Shown here piece by piece: positions 48,871-62,107 of a DNA stretch of 64,000 bases. The translations under genes were made by a program, and so were the position numbers. This DNA comes from Pterois miles (Eukaryota > Chordata > Actinopteri > Perciformes > Scorpaenidae). Position 1 is the stretch's first letter; each line of letters starts with the position of its first letter. The DNA is taken from NCBI GenBank assembly GCA_947000775.1, contig CAMQGK010000110.1, positions 21,239,501-21,303,500 of the forward strand. The letters run 5' to 3'. Under the pieces are notes generated by a model. That model did no database searches, had not been told where the DNA came from, and worked only from the letters and a program-made list of their open reading frames with translations.

Positions 48871-51300
48871 TTAAATTTTTCATAAAAGAAAAGTTCTAAA
48901 AATGTTTGAGTATGCTGTCAGTTATTGTTTTTCACAAAACTATTAGTGTAGCTGTATAATCTATGGCAATATAAATAAATTCATTAATCAGAACTTAGTA
49001 AGGTAAGTAAAACTTTATTGGTGCGTCCCTACGTTTCAGCAGACTGGGGACCAACATCAGTTCAGCTGTCAAACAACTACTCAGGACTTGCAAATTGTTG
49101 TAAACATTGGTTGTTAGATAAACTATGTAATGATGCCACTGTTTCTAAACAGGTTTTCTGTGTTGGTATATTTGTCCTTCCTAACCAACAATGGATACTG
49201 ATGCTGATATGTCTGTGACACAACAATAGCTGCTGATGATATCAGCCCAGTGGGATTGCTCTGGTTGGAGCATTCATTTATTATGCAGTGTGTTGAAGTA
49301 TGTGCTTCTGTTGGGTGTTTGTTTTGTGATTATTCCTGCCCTTTAACCTTGCATCTGTCTGCACTGTAGCCCTAAACCATGATATTTTTTTACCGACAAA
49401 GCTGGGGATTGATAGTTAACGGTAGAATAGACATAGGACAGTCTCAGTGACATCTTCTCATCCTGTCTGACTGACATACGACTTTCTGCCCTCGTCAAAC
49501 AGGAATTCCCAGCTCTCTTATCACTCCTGAGGAGGCTGGAAGTGACAGATATTACCTACATGTGGCACAAAATGCCCCCTCATTTAAAAATGGAGCATAC
49601 AACTGTTGTTTGCTCATAATGTCACTCTCCATCTGGTCTGGCAGCTTTCTCTTTCTCAGAGGCAGGCCTGGTTTCATGTGGGAGACGGTTTAAAATGGCT
49701 ACCCTTTTTTTCCGTTGTTATTTTATCATCATGTTATGTCACATCATGTTTTTTCATCATAGTTCATCATAACATGAGGAGAGAGGTAGCTGTTGATGCA
49801 GAGTTATGTCTTGCATCGCTAAAGGCAGTGAGTCAACATAGACATTGCTGTATTATTTACTGTTCAGCTGTAGTTGCTTTGTCTGCAGTATTGTGCAAAC
49901 AAACCCAAAATACTGGAGGTCTATGTTGTCGGAGTGGATGATGTGAAATTTGAGGACTGGTATTGTGTGGGATGTGTGTGAAGCCTGGTGTTGTAATTTT
50001 TTTCAGATTCTGCCTCAGTCTTAGCCGAGTGCTGTCTGTTAGTTATTGATCTGCACGCAGCTACTTGGAATCGTTTCCAGAGTTTTTGTGTAATTACATT
50101 ACTGCAAAGTCTGGATGTTTCTTGAGCCACATTATGAGAAGCCATCACATTTATTACTTTGTTTGCTTTAGACCCACTACCCTCGTGCAGACCTGTGCTG
50201 ATACAGTATAATTTAGGTTAATTAAATGGGTTTAGGTGTAGTTTAAACCTTTTGGCTCATCTGTTTTACACAGAAGGCAGGTTGAACTTTTCTCTCTTTG
50301 TGATTGCGGCCGTTTTGTCATCCAGACTGGTAGAGGCCCATTGAAACAGCACCACAATCCCTGCCTTTCTGCCCCACCTCTGACCAGCCAGGCAGCCAGC
50401 TGTCATGTGTGAATGACGCTGCTGTCACCATCCACAGCACAGCCGTGTGAAGTGGCAGGGAACGAGGCTGGAGACTGGCAGAGAGGGGCTATTTTGAACA
50501 CTGGCACTTGCATGTTAAGTAGGAGCTGGCAACACTTTGGTGTTCCACCCACAACATACTCTGATCTATCTCTGGAGGTTTGCCCAAAGGCATGCCATGT
50601 TATTTCATACATTGTTGTCTTGTGAAAACCCAGTTGCCTCAAAATTTAAGCAATTTTCATGGTTTCGCTTTAGGCTATGTCCATACGATGCCAGCTAATT
50701 ACATAACGGCGTTTACATGTGAGTTTTCAGGTAGATGTCCATCTACAGCGAAACAGGAAAACGACTAAAGCTGTTCTTCTTCATCCTTAATTCCTTCCTT
50801 CCTCCGTGAATACCTGTACAAAGTTTAATACAACCTTTCTATAGTTTGTCGTGCTGTTGACTTGTATGTTATACTGACAAGTGTTTCTTTAATTTTTCCA
50901 CCTGGCACCTCGGCGCCGCACACACCAGCTGTGAACGTTTCGTCCTCCGCAAGGTGATGGCCTCATTAACGTTATGATTCCTTTATAGCATTGGGTTTGA
51001 ATCTAAAAATTTCCAAATATGTGCTGTTGCTTTTCATTTTGACACCAAATCCTCCGCCACCGTCTTGTCTGTCAACTCTATCTTGTGTGTGTGAAATCTG
51101 ACTCCTGCTCCTCTGTGCTGAGGCTCCGTGCAGAGCAGACACTTTCAGTTTGTAGCGTCTGTCGTCCGACCATTTATTGATAAGACAACTGATATGCAAA
51201 AATGATCTAAAACGGTTTTACTAATAAAAAAAAAAAAAGCAATGCTATGGTTGGGGCCTGAACACTGTGTAACACTAGTAACACCGAATACCACAGCAGG

Positions 51301-51760
51301 TAGGGTTGCACCGATCTGACTTTTTCAGTCCCGATAGTGATACCTGGGCTTTGGGTATCAGCTGAAACCGAGTACCGATCCAATACCAGTGTTTAATTAA
51401 TAAGCTGCCTGCCTCACCGTGTGGAAGTGATTGGGATCGTTCTTTTATGTGTAAGGCAACACCAGGCTTGACTTGCTTTCCTAAGTTTGTAAAACAAAAT
51501 TATTTTTAAAATACTAAATCACGCACCAGCAACTTCGTAAATGTAATCTTCAAAATGAACAAGAATTACTATTCAAGCTTAAACCTTTTTAATGCAGCAA
51601 TAAATTGATAAAAACATGAATTAAAATTTCAGTATATAATGTGTATAAACATTAAACTGAATTGATTAGATCAGCCCCATTGTCAGGCATACCTGATCCG
51701 GCTATTTGAGTCCATATCGACCTGATATCTTATCCAGTATCAGTATTGGTGCGTCCCTAG
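51301..51760. mobile_element. Second hAT-like miniature element (TAGGGTTGCACCGAT ends)
   Basis: The left end TAGGGTTGCACCGATC and right end ATTGGTGCGTCCCTAG are inverted, and the interior has several ACCGAT/ATCGG words. About 460 bp and non-coding. The flanking 8 bases match only weakly, so the target duplication has decayed or the boundary is off by a base. Confidence 0.6.
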
Positions 51761-54318
51761 CGGCAAGCCTAGCTAGGTGTACCTTATAAACTGGCATCTG
51801 AGTGTAAAGTATGTGATTGTTTTTCTAAATTTCCCCTTCCAAGCTTAAATAGCCAGCCTGTGTTTTCAGATTCATCCACGGTTCAGACAGTACCATTTTT
51901 GGATGTGTAAAACACAGGATTGTAGTGTGGACTGAAGGACAAAACAGAGAGCAAAATGCATCATCAAATTTTGCCAATGGAGTATGAATGCACTCCTAGT
52001 TGAATGACTTCTACATGGTTTGAATTTCAATTCTTATGCTTATGAAACCTTTTAGAAACCCTCTAGAAGATTAACTGCACTGGTAATGGATTTCAAACAA
52101 ATATAAAAGTGAAGTACCCTCACATTTGAATGGTTTCAGTCAACAGGACAACAAATCACACCCAATGCTAAGGATGCTGGCCGTCAGCTGAAACATAGCT
52201 GATTATTGGACACCTGGCCTCCATGTGTTGCTTAGTGCTCTGTTCCCAATCATCTATATTGGAGCACCTTTTTGGAACTGCTGTCTGGAAATAATTTCCT
52301 CTTGAAGTATGTAACCTGTCAACACTTGTTAGTCATAATCTTTCATTGCAGACATTTTAACTTGTCTAAATGATCGATTCAAATTCACTTTCTGTCAAGT
52401 GTTTAGCTTTCCCTCCTCTGTATGCTAATCCCTCCAGACTGTTGGTCGTCAGTTGTCGTAGGGTGGTATTAGCTGCTACATAACAGTTTGTCCAAGAACA
52501 AAGTAGGTCAGTGAACAGGCTGACTACCTTTTCCGACCACAGTTTTCTCTGTTTGTTGTTATGTAACTGAACATTACTCTGTGCTGAGACCCCTGTTGTC
52601 CACGCAGCTCCAGATGTGTGCAGACAGCAGGTCAGGTGTTTAGCTGCAGTAGCTTGACTAAGGCTAGTGCAGTTTTCACCACATTCCCAGTCACTGCCAA
52701 CAATATTGTTAAGCTCTCCACATACATAGTATGCTGTATTATTCTTAACTAGTGAAACCAGACTGTGCAGACTAGTGGAAATGGAAATAACATTATGCAA
52801 GATTGCAACATTTTCAAGGAAAACCTCTGTGTTGTCTTTCCATCTGTCCGTCCTTCTCTGCACACATGCAAACACTTGTCTTCGCTTGTTGACTCCTTGT
52901 TGTTGGAATGAGGGGAGAAAGCGCATCACCTGTAGACTGTGCTTGCACACCATTTCTTGTCAGCTAGACAAAGAATAAGAGTGAGTAATGATGGCAAGGC
53001 TGAGGAGGAGGATAAACAGATTGTGCCATGTAGAAATTGGGTCAGACTTCACTCAAATGCTTTCTCAACAATTTACAACATATCAGTGAGTGCAGTAAAC
53101 AGCAAAAAAATATATATTTGTTGTACAAAATTGGAGCAATGCGGGCATTGGATGATTTTTTGCAAAGTTGATGGTAGTCTACATTTATTCAGTGCCTCAT
53201 GTGACAGCAGCTTCTAGTTAGGTGAGGTTCAAGCTCTTATTCACCACCTTGGAAGATAGTGATTGTGTTTTTACAGGCCCTAAAGGTTTGGCTTCAACAT
53301 CAAAAAACTTTGTAACAACATAAGTTAGGGCCCACACCTTACATGAGCCTTTAGATGTTTTTCAAAAAGCCTGAAAGCAGTGGAAAGCTCTTTTCAGAAG
53401 TTTGGGAGGTGTCTGTGTTTCCTGATTTCTTTGAAACTTTCCAGACAGCAATCCAGTGACCATGCTGCTTTTTGCAGAATCTGCCCAGGTGTGACTTGGT
53501 GTAAAAACAATTCAAAACTCCTCACAATCATCTGACTTCCTCCTCTTGTTTTTTTAATGAAACTGTTAAACACACTAGGAAAGTGCCACAACTTGTGCCA
53601 TATCTTTACATTCAATATTTCTTTATTTTGTGTAGCCTATTTGTGCTGCTCTATCATGCATTGAATAGCTCCTTAAAGAAAACATTTACAATGGAGCAAA
53701 AAGTAAAAAGCTTTGATTCATATTCGTATATTTATGGTTATGATAACAGTTTCATTCACCAGTTCACTCATCTGCCCTGATAAGATGAGCACAAACCGAG
53801 TCTGGTGCTACAGCCCACTCTCCCACTGTGGGCACTCTGTGGGGTCGATCTGTTCTAACCTTTTGTGGGCGGTGGTAGGCTTTGACTGCAACAGTGTTAT
53901 GATGGTGTGCAGCTACAAAGGAGTGAAGTCTTGTATTTTTAGCTGCTGCATTTAATAATGGTAAAACCTTTTTGATAAGTTGTGATGTTTACACAATAAG
54001 ATGCTTGTTTGGCAGCATTAATTGAGAATCAGAAATAAATGATGCTATGTTACACTGATTTGATGAATTGACAGCACTTACTTAAGAAGTATAATTGTAA
54101 GTCATTTAAATTAACAACTTAAATTAGTTCACAGCTGATTACACCTCTTCTGTTTTACACTCGTCCTGTAGATATGTTTTCATGAGACAAATTCACATCA
54201 TTTGGGAAACAAAGAATCACAGAAATGGGATGGAGACCTGTGTCTCTTAGTTCAGGCCTGACTATGTTTCAGCCTGCTACAACCAAAAAACCTAACCTAA
54301 AATTAATTTGCATTTACA

Positions 54319-54350
54319 TGTTATTATCGCATTAACTTTGACAGCCCTAG
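54319..54350 (-). repeat. Short terminal relic of the hAT-like family
   Basis: ATTATCGCATTAACTTTGAC followed by AGCCCTA is the inverse of the left end of copies B and C. Nothing else of the element remains next to it. Confidence 0.6.
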
Positions 54351-57292
54351 TTTTTAAGTAATGCATTGACCTCAGGTACGTTGTTTGAAGTTATTGCTCT
54401 GGTGCCTGCCAGCCTGCCTGCCTGCCTTTGTTGAAGTAAAATGACGTGTTAAATTTTCACTGAAAACCTTGACCTCACCTTGTCTTTTATAGCTTCAGTG
54501 TAATTAAGGTGTGGAAGTTTAGTAGCAGGTTTGAGATGACTGAACATCTCCTCACATTGTCTTACTGTAAAAAAAGTTTTGTGTCGAAAGCTTTGACATA
54601 CTGTAAGCTCAGCTCTCTCCTCTTAACATATGTGCCTGTACTTGTTGCAGCTCTGCCAGTTGTTCATCTTAAGTAACTGATTTATAATTTATGGCAGGTG
54701 TACCCCCTTGTTGACTGCAGTTTTTCTTTGCCCCAAGATACCAGTCCAACAGGCTGTGTACTGAAGCACAGAAGCAACAAAGCCATAATTTGTTTGGGTA
54801 GAGCTGAAACAGACACTGATCAATGAAGAACTTAGCAATCTGGTTTCCTATATTTGGTATATTCATAATGCTCTAGACTTTAAATGGGGCACGCCACAGC
54901 AAACTAAATTATGCCAAATTGATTTCCAGATCTTGTGTCATGACGGGACTGGCTACATATGATTGCAATGATTTCCTCTATCCACTAAATCATGAGGGGA
55001 ATATGTGAGGGTTAAAGGTGAGCAAGTGCAAGCGTAGTATATGATATTCATCAGTTTAATTCACTTGCCTGTTGATGCCATTGTTTAAAAAAGACTGCTT
55101 TACTAAAGGCTAGGGCTAAGCTCATCATCATTCTTACCCATAAAGTCCACAGTGCTTAATTTACCTCTGTTGATCTGAGTCAGCAAGCTAGATGCTGTTG
55201 TAGCAACATCCTGCTTTTCTGTTGTGATTTTTTTTTTGTTGCTCACAAGCTCAGCAATGGAAGCAGCAAGTTTTGTTGCCCAGTGGACCAACAATAACAA
55301 GGGGGAAAGGGGGCGTGCTGCTTGTTTGTGTCATTTAGCGGATTCATTGAGTCAGAGCAGAGATGGACAAGTTCCCTTCACTTATGTGTCTCCTCTTCCT
55401 GCCTGAATCCAATATACAATCATAATACTGGTTAAAATTATGCCCATTTAATTGAATCGTAACCACGCACTACATTCAGCAGAGCACTCTTGCATTGCAA
55501 TAATTTCCCAACATCCTATTACATAGGAATTCAGTAAAATTACAGCCGTCTGCATACACAGTGCATTCTCCCATCACGTGTGCAGCCCACATCACTGCAC
55601 TGTCCGAGCCACAGTACTACATGCTTTCATGCAAGTTTTAATCATATTGTTGGAGTGATCCCTTGATGTTTTGTGTGATATTTCAGGGAACCAGCAGATA
55701 TTAGCCTAAAGCAAATAACACAGTTTATAGCTTGTTAGCACCTTCTGCTAGTTTTTGCTAGCTAGCATATTTGCTTACACTGTCCACATAGTCCACTCAA
55801 ACTTTCATAGAGCCTTTCCCCGTGAATTTACTTGCTAGCTAACCAAGCTGACTCTCCACATGGCACATTCGCTCTGTATGTGTTTGACAAATTAATGGAT
55901 TTATTTGGCAAATTAATGGATTACATCTGGATATGATATGGTTGAAGGTTTGTTCTTGTCTGCAAATGACATGGTAGATACAGCCTGAGCAGATAACCTC
56001 TATGTTTTTTATTTTATTCCCATTAGTTCCCATGGAAAATTTCCACCTTGACTATTCATGGAATTTTGCAAACATATGCCTGAAACATCAGCTCACTGTG
56101 TTTTTTAAAGCATCTGCCCTTCCCTTTATGGTTTCTTTCTTCAGTGAAACATGAAGAGCAGGGTTTGTTTATCAAAGGACGATGATATGTATTTATATAT
56201 GTATCTATGATGTGTGGTGTGTTTAGTGATTCTTTGCACACTCTCTGTAATCAGACCTTTCCTCTCTTTTCCTGTTACTGGTCCTCCTTTCCCCTTCTGC
56301 GTACCTCCTTATCGCCACTCCCTCCTCCTTACATGTACGAGCACTGGAGGGAGTGCAATAAAACAAAGACAAAGCAAGCAGAAATGCAGGCAACAGCTGT
56401 AGCTCAGCTCTTAATGATCCTGCAGGTCTGAAGCTCACATTTTCTATTTAACAGCAAGAATTTGACTCTTGAGTTTCTCTTTTTTTTTTCTTTGTCTCTT
56501 TTTCACCATTTCCTACTTTCACATACTCCATAGTTTATTTTTTGCTGAGGTGTTCGATCTAATCCTCCACTGCTTTCTTTGCCTTTGAGCACAGTTGTGA
56601 TAAATTAGACCATGTACTTTAGACTGTGGTCTTATTAATTCAGTCTCCATCTCTCTCACCTCTCTGTCTCTTTCTTAAATTAATGAGCTACATGTGAAAA
56701 TACTGTGTAGTGAGCATGGGTCCCTCCCCACCTCCAACCCCCCTACCCTTCCCTCAGGAAGTGTTTACATGCGCACACACATTTGCCCCACAGCGACTCT
56801 GCACAACAACACTTTTCCAAGGACACAGTGTTCACTGGAACGCACACACTGTGCTGTACAAATGTACAAAACTGCACTCTCACACACTGGTAGCAGAGGC
56901 ATTTAGGTTAAATCCACAGATAGTTTTTGTAGATAAAGCACAAATTCGGATTAACTTTATTAGCTTCCAGCGAAACCCTGGAAGTTGGTGTGAATGTTGG
57001 AAATGAGCCTCATCTTGAAACTTCCTCAGCAAGTCATTATGCCTTTTTTAATTTAAGGACTACCTTACACCATGGATGCACAGTTAAAGGAGGTGTATCC
57101 CCCAACAACCACTTTAATCTCAGTGTGAAATTTCTCTTCTTCTTTTCCATTGTTTAACATGTCTAAAGATTTGTGGAGCAGTCAGATCTAAATATATGCC
57201 AACAATGGATTAATGGTCAATCTATGAACATTTATGGCTAGCTGTATGAAGAGAAGTAAGGCTTGTGTACACAATTTCACAATAACTGAAAG

Positions 57293-58004
57293 TAGGGCTG
57301 TCAAAGTTAACGGGATGATAATACATTAATGCCACTAATTCCTTAATGCATTAACACAGTCAGTCTTTGAGAAGTTGTAGCAGGCTCAGTTTTAAAGCTA
57401 GAAGATACTGATATATGAAACTAGAAAACCTGAGGAATCCATTGGCAACAACCACGTCATACTAACTTTTCAAGAAGGAGGTTAAATAAAGCTGAATAAA
57501 TCTGATTACGGAATTAATTTGTGCTTAACTTTGATTAAGAAAATTGTCACAGCCATTTCCAAAGGGGTGAAAATGGGTTCTCTGGGTACCCACCAGTCTC
57601 CCCTTTACAGACATGCCCACACATGTAGTTTGGGGCAAGTCATAATCAAGTCAGCACACTGACACACTGACAGCTGTTGTTGAATGTTGGCCTTGATTTT
57701 GCCATGTTATCATTCGAGCATTTTTGTTATGCTAAATGCAGTACCTGTGAGGGTTTCTGGTTTCTTATTTGTCATTGTTTGTGTTATTAATTGGTTTCCA
57801 ATCATAATTATCCATACATCTGCATAAAGCAAGCCTATTTTCCCACTCCCATGTTAATAAAAGTATTAAATACTTGTCAAATCTCCCTTTAAGGTACATT
57901 TTGAACAGATAAAAATGTGTGATTAATTTGTGATTAATCGCAATTAATCATGGACAATCATAGGATTAATCGCGATTAAAGTATTTAATCGATTGACCGC
58001 TCTT
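57293..58004 (+). mobile_element. hAT-like non-autonomous element, copy C
   Basis: The left end is TAGGGCTGTCAAAGTTAAC and the right end TAATCGATTGACCGCTCTT. The flanks ACTGAAAG (57,285-57,292) and ATTGAAAG (58,005-58,012) differ at one base, consistent with an aged 8-bp target duplication. About 712 bp, collinear with copy B apart from small indels. Non-coding. Confidence 0.75.
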
Positions 58005-58344
58005 ATTGAAAGTTATCAAACGGAACCATGTGAGCACTTATCTTTGTTAAATGTGATGCAGAGAGTGAATGCCCATTTTTCTGCATGCAGAGAGTTTGAG
58101 TCTTGAGCCTACATAGAGATTTATGTGTCTTGTCACTGAATGTAGCAGCCTGCATTTCCTCATCTTACCAGCTTTAGTGAGTTTTTATACGTATACGTGT
58201 ACATTCGGTATTTACCAGCTCCTGCTGCAAAACTCAACTGGTTTTCATTTGAGTGGCTGTTTGATCCAGGTCTCAAACTAAGCGGAAGATGTGTTGTGGC
58301 CGTTCTCTTTGTATTCATGTGGCATTGACGCGGCCTTTAATTTA

Positions 58345-58345
<1 letters not shown>

Positions 58346-58390
<45 letters not shown>
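58346..58390. repeat. (CA)n microsatellite
   Basis: Uninterrupted CA run of about 22 units in ppp1r37 intron 1. Confidence 0.95.
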
Positions 58391-60073
58391 ATTACTTCAG
58401 ACCCACCGCAGTATCTTTTCTTATAGTATTTTCAGCCATGGTCTGATGTTTCATTGAGAAAGTGAATAACACAGTTGGTCAGATATACTCGACTGCTTGT
58501 GCAGGTTTTTGAACTGCCTCTTTGTTCCACCAGCAGGTTATTCATTCTGACCTGTGCTTGTACAGACATATAGACATACGCATTCAACCATCCAAATCTA
58601 CACACTCAAACTGTTAACAAAGGTTTTATTATTAAATACTAATGCTTGTTAGTCCAGTCTATTCTGCCACTACCTTGTACAGATGGGTAGGAGGTGAACT
58701 TGAGTTAAACTGATGGGGGACACTGGGAGACAAAAGGGAGAGGAGGTGGAGGTGACTGAATACTGGAGCACACAAATTGTCACCTTGGTGAGAGAAATCA
58801 AAATGCTGACTGCAGCACAAAGTCAGAGTAGCACATGCACATACTAGCCTTATGTGTACAGTACTGTTACAGTAGAAGCCTAGGGACAGTTTCTGTCTGT
58901 ATCAGCATTGCTCTGCTTAGTCTGAATGTATTTATCCACCTGTATACTCCGTCTGGTAGAATGCGTATCATCCTGTTTGCATTAATCTCATTTTTATGTC
59001 CTGATCTGTGTTCCTGCATGCATGCACTATTCTGTCCTTTGTTTTCATTTGATTCTGTCAGTTTTCTGTCTATCTTTCCTCGAGTGTCTCAGCAGAGTCT
59101 CTCAGCCAGAACAGTGGGTTTGAATGTTGCCCAGTCATGTGACTGGAGTTAGCCACCACAACAGTCTGGGAGGGCAGCAGCGGCTGACCCACACACACCA
59201 AGAACAATACCTCCTTTTTGTTGACTTAAGTAGGGGAGCCCTTCAAGGGGGTTATGAGTTCTGATCCTTTCTGACAAGAGAGCGCTCCCCAGACAGACAA
59301 ACAGGTCCAGAAAAAAGACAATTTTCCAAGTGTGTCCTAGTCCTAGACTTCATTATGTTGATACTTTGCAAGAGTCATGTACGGACATCCCTGACTGATA
59401 TGCAGGATCGGCATCAGGTCAGATCCACCTCAAGCCCAATCCATGTCAGATCACCTTTGTTTGTTGTCAGACCATCACCATCGCAATTTTTTGCAGTGTT
59501 CGCACAAGCACCTCAGCATCACAAGTGACTTTAAGTGCCTTGCGTGTGAACTGGTCAGCACGCAAAATACATAAGCATCAGTTAACCTAATGATATGACA
59601 ACGTGCATCAGTAAGCGACGTGAGCAGAGCCACTTTGTATTAAAAGCATGTTGCATGTATTTCAGGGTCATAATGCAACTGTGGTGCGTTTGAACTTCAG
59701 TGTTGGAGATGAAGAAAAGCTGTCTAAATCTGTTCCCAACCTTCCTGGTGTACAGTATCATACAGAATATTACAGGAAACCATCAAAAGAAAACTGCCAT
59801 GCACACATAGTTAAATTGGATTACCAGCTTTACTGCATGTAACTGAACACTGTGCAGCTTTATTATGCAGAAACAGAAATAAAAACAATTGAATTAAAGA
59901 TTACCAACAGATATCAGACAATATTAAAGGATACAGGGATAAAAAAATCAGCAGGACATACTTGGTGTAATTTTTCTCTCAGTCTGATTCTTGTGTGTGT
60001 GTGTGTGTTGTTTCCTCAAAGAAACAAAACAATAAAAGCAACACTAACCTCCTTCGTTTTCTGTGTTTTGCAG

Positions 60074-60171
60074 CTCAGAATGTGACGGTGGAGGAGATCC
60101 TCTCTTCCTACAAGCAAGCCTGTCAGAAACTCAACTGTAAACCCATACCCAAAGTGCTCAAACAGATACAG
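60074..60171 (+). CDS. ppp1r37: ppp1r37 coding exon 2
   Basis: The exon is 98 bases and completes codon 253 as Ala. It encodes QNVTVEEILSSYKQACQKLN then CKPIPKVLKQIQ, very close to the mammalian PPP1R37 segment that follows the PP1-docking block and leads into the leucine-rich repeats. Acceptor TTTTGCAG and donor CAG|GTGAGG are strong. It ends in phase 0. All later exons, including the LRR domain and acidic C-terminus, lie beyond the right edge, so the gene is partial here. Confidence 0.92.
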
Positions 60172-60335
60172 GTGAGGCTCAACACAAAACAGATAAATAG
60201 ATATCAGCTCAATCACACAGATGCCCATACAGCTTTCAAACAGATTCAACACAAACTGAACATTATAGCCCTCATGCAGGTAGGGTTTATTGCAATTCTA
60301 TTGTATTAGGCCGCATTAGTTTTAGCTAGTATGGA

Positions 60336-62107
60336 GCTTTTTTCCTATCTTTATTCAAGAGTGTGGTCTTTCAATGTGAGAGCATGACTTATTGATTTCG
60401 TGTTCAGGTTTTGTAATGTTTTCCCACAAAACCCCGTCCTCACACTCAAATAGCCCCTGCTTGCACTTGGATTAGCTCTGCTTCTGCTCAAACTGTCTGC
60501 TGCACTGTGATATAGTGTTGTTTGCACAGATTTCTGCCCTTCAGCTTCAACCCTTTTCCTCACACGCAGGCATGTCCTGCTCTTGTATTATTTGTGCAAT
60601 GAACCTGTCAAAACCAAGCCAAACAACAGAATGCCAGGTGTAGTACTGACCAATCCAATCAAATGATCCCTGCCTCGTTGCAGATGCGTTCGCTGTGACC
60701 CGGAGGGGCAGTTACTCCCTGCAGCTTAATTATGTACTCCCCTTGCTTTCTTTACAACTTTTGTAATGAATTTACATTGACTATATACGTATATACAGTA
60801 CATATATGTATATAGTATAATATATGTACCAGTGCCCATACTTTGTTTTTTTACTATAAGCGAGCATTAGCTTTCTAATGCTAGCTAAAACCAAGGTAGT
60901 AAACACTGCAGTCTGACCTTTAATACGTCCATGGTCTGCCTACATTAAACTATATCTACTTCACTGTGTCTGTAATTTAGTTTTGTAGTTCGCCTCCATG
61001 TTCCTGAACATACTCATGTTGAAAGTGATCTATTTTCAGTCTTGGCTAACATTAGCTTGATGCACGTTAGCTCTGTAGCGCATTCTATGTTTTTGCATGT
61101 GAAGGTCTGAGTGCTTTGTAGGGTGACCCAAATGCTTCCTAGTTTTGAAGCTTTGATCGTTGCCATGGTAAACAACTTTTAAATCAGTATTTGAATGCTT
61201 CTTTTTTTTCCATTTTCTATGTAAGTATGTAATAATAATGTGTAAATCCAAAACAGCCTGTGAAATAAGGAATAATCCCTCATTATTAATTAGTCACATT
61301 CAACATAAATAATGAGTTATTCTAAAACGCATATCGCTGTTTGCTGTGTGTAGAGGTGCGTTTTTTGTACAGTAGTGTGGCAGTGGCACTGCCCAAGGCA
61401 CTGAAGCTGGGGAGATGAAAACGGACAGACAGAGGAATATGTCAGCCTGCTGCACCATGCTGCTCTGTGAAACTTTGAAGACCTTCGAATATTTTTCACC
61501 AAAGTTTCAAAGCCTTAAAAATGGTATTCGGGACAGCCTTAGTGCCGTGGTATAACATTAGTGATCATCAGTGGTATTCCTGTTGACTGTTGTAGTAGCA
61601 TGCTGCTGTGGTCATAAACCACATAAAACAGCTCGTGTTGCAGTGATTGGTGCCACTCCACACCAGCATAAACTGACTCTCACTGGTATATGTGGCAGCT
61701 ACCTGTGCCGCTAACTGCAGGTATTGTGCTCCACTAACTGACACCAGATTGACCTCATAAAGAAAGCAACGGTCGTACATAATAAAACCTTGAAGAGTGG
61801 AAGTGGATGAACCTGGTTAAGAATAACATCCCATCAGCGACGTTCTAGTAAAGCATAAAAACCAGCAACAAGGCAGGGATCATTTTCATTGATCAACGCT
61901 ACACCTACACACATTCTATTAGTTGGGGAATTTTGACAGGGTTATTGCACAAAAAATCTGAGAGCAGACGTTTCTTAGGGGCTATTTGGGGCTATTTGAG
62001 TGTGAGGACAGGGTTTTAGGTAAAGAATTACAAAATATGATTGTGAAAAAGTCATGCCCTCAAATTGAAAGACCACACTCTAGAATAAAGATGGGGAAAA
62101 AAGATGC
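60336..62107. mobile_element. 1.77 kb element with long imperfect inverted repeats
   Basis: The left arm (about 60,336-60,682) and right arm (about 61,863-62,107) are inverted copies. Matching words, left versus inverse of right: 'atctttattc(a/t)agagtgtgg', 'tctttcaatgtgag', 'gtcctcacactcaaatagcccc', 'tttgtgcaat(g/a)a', 'aatgatccctgcct(c/t)gttgc'. The left arm carries about 100 extra bases near 60,460-60,580. The interior (about 1.2 kb) has 'tttgaagctttgatcgttgcc'-type repeat words but no open frame above 71 codons. A foldback or non-autonomous DNA transposon is likely; superfamily unknown. Confidence 0.65.

Larger units (their letters stand above)
42877..60073 (+). other. ppp1r37: ppp1r37 intron 1, 17.2 kb, repeat-rich
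   Basis: GT at 42,877 and TTTTGCAG before 60,074 bound the intron; it is phase 1 and the joined codon is Ala, giving the conserved WRHAQNVTV. It contains hAT-like copies at 45,808-46,524, 54,319-54,350 and 57,293-58,004, a second hAT-like type at 51,301-51,760, an unclassified repeat at 48,640-48,870, a T-run at 44,463-44,478, another at 44,918-44,933, a GCCT repeat at 54,401-54,428 and a CA repeat at 58,346-58,390. No nested host gene is supportable; one 195-codon minus-strand frame (52,366-52,953) has no recognisable family. Confidence 0.85.
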
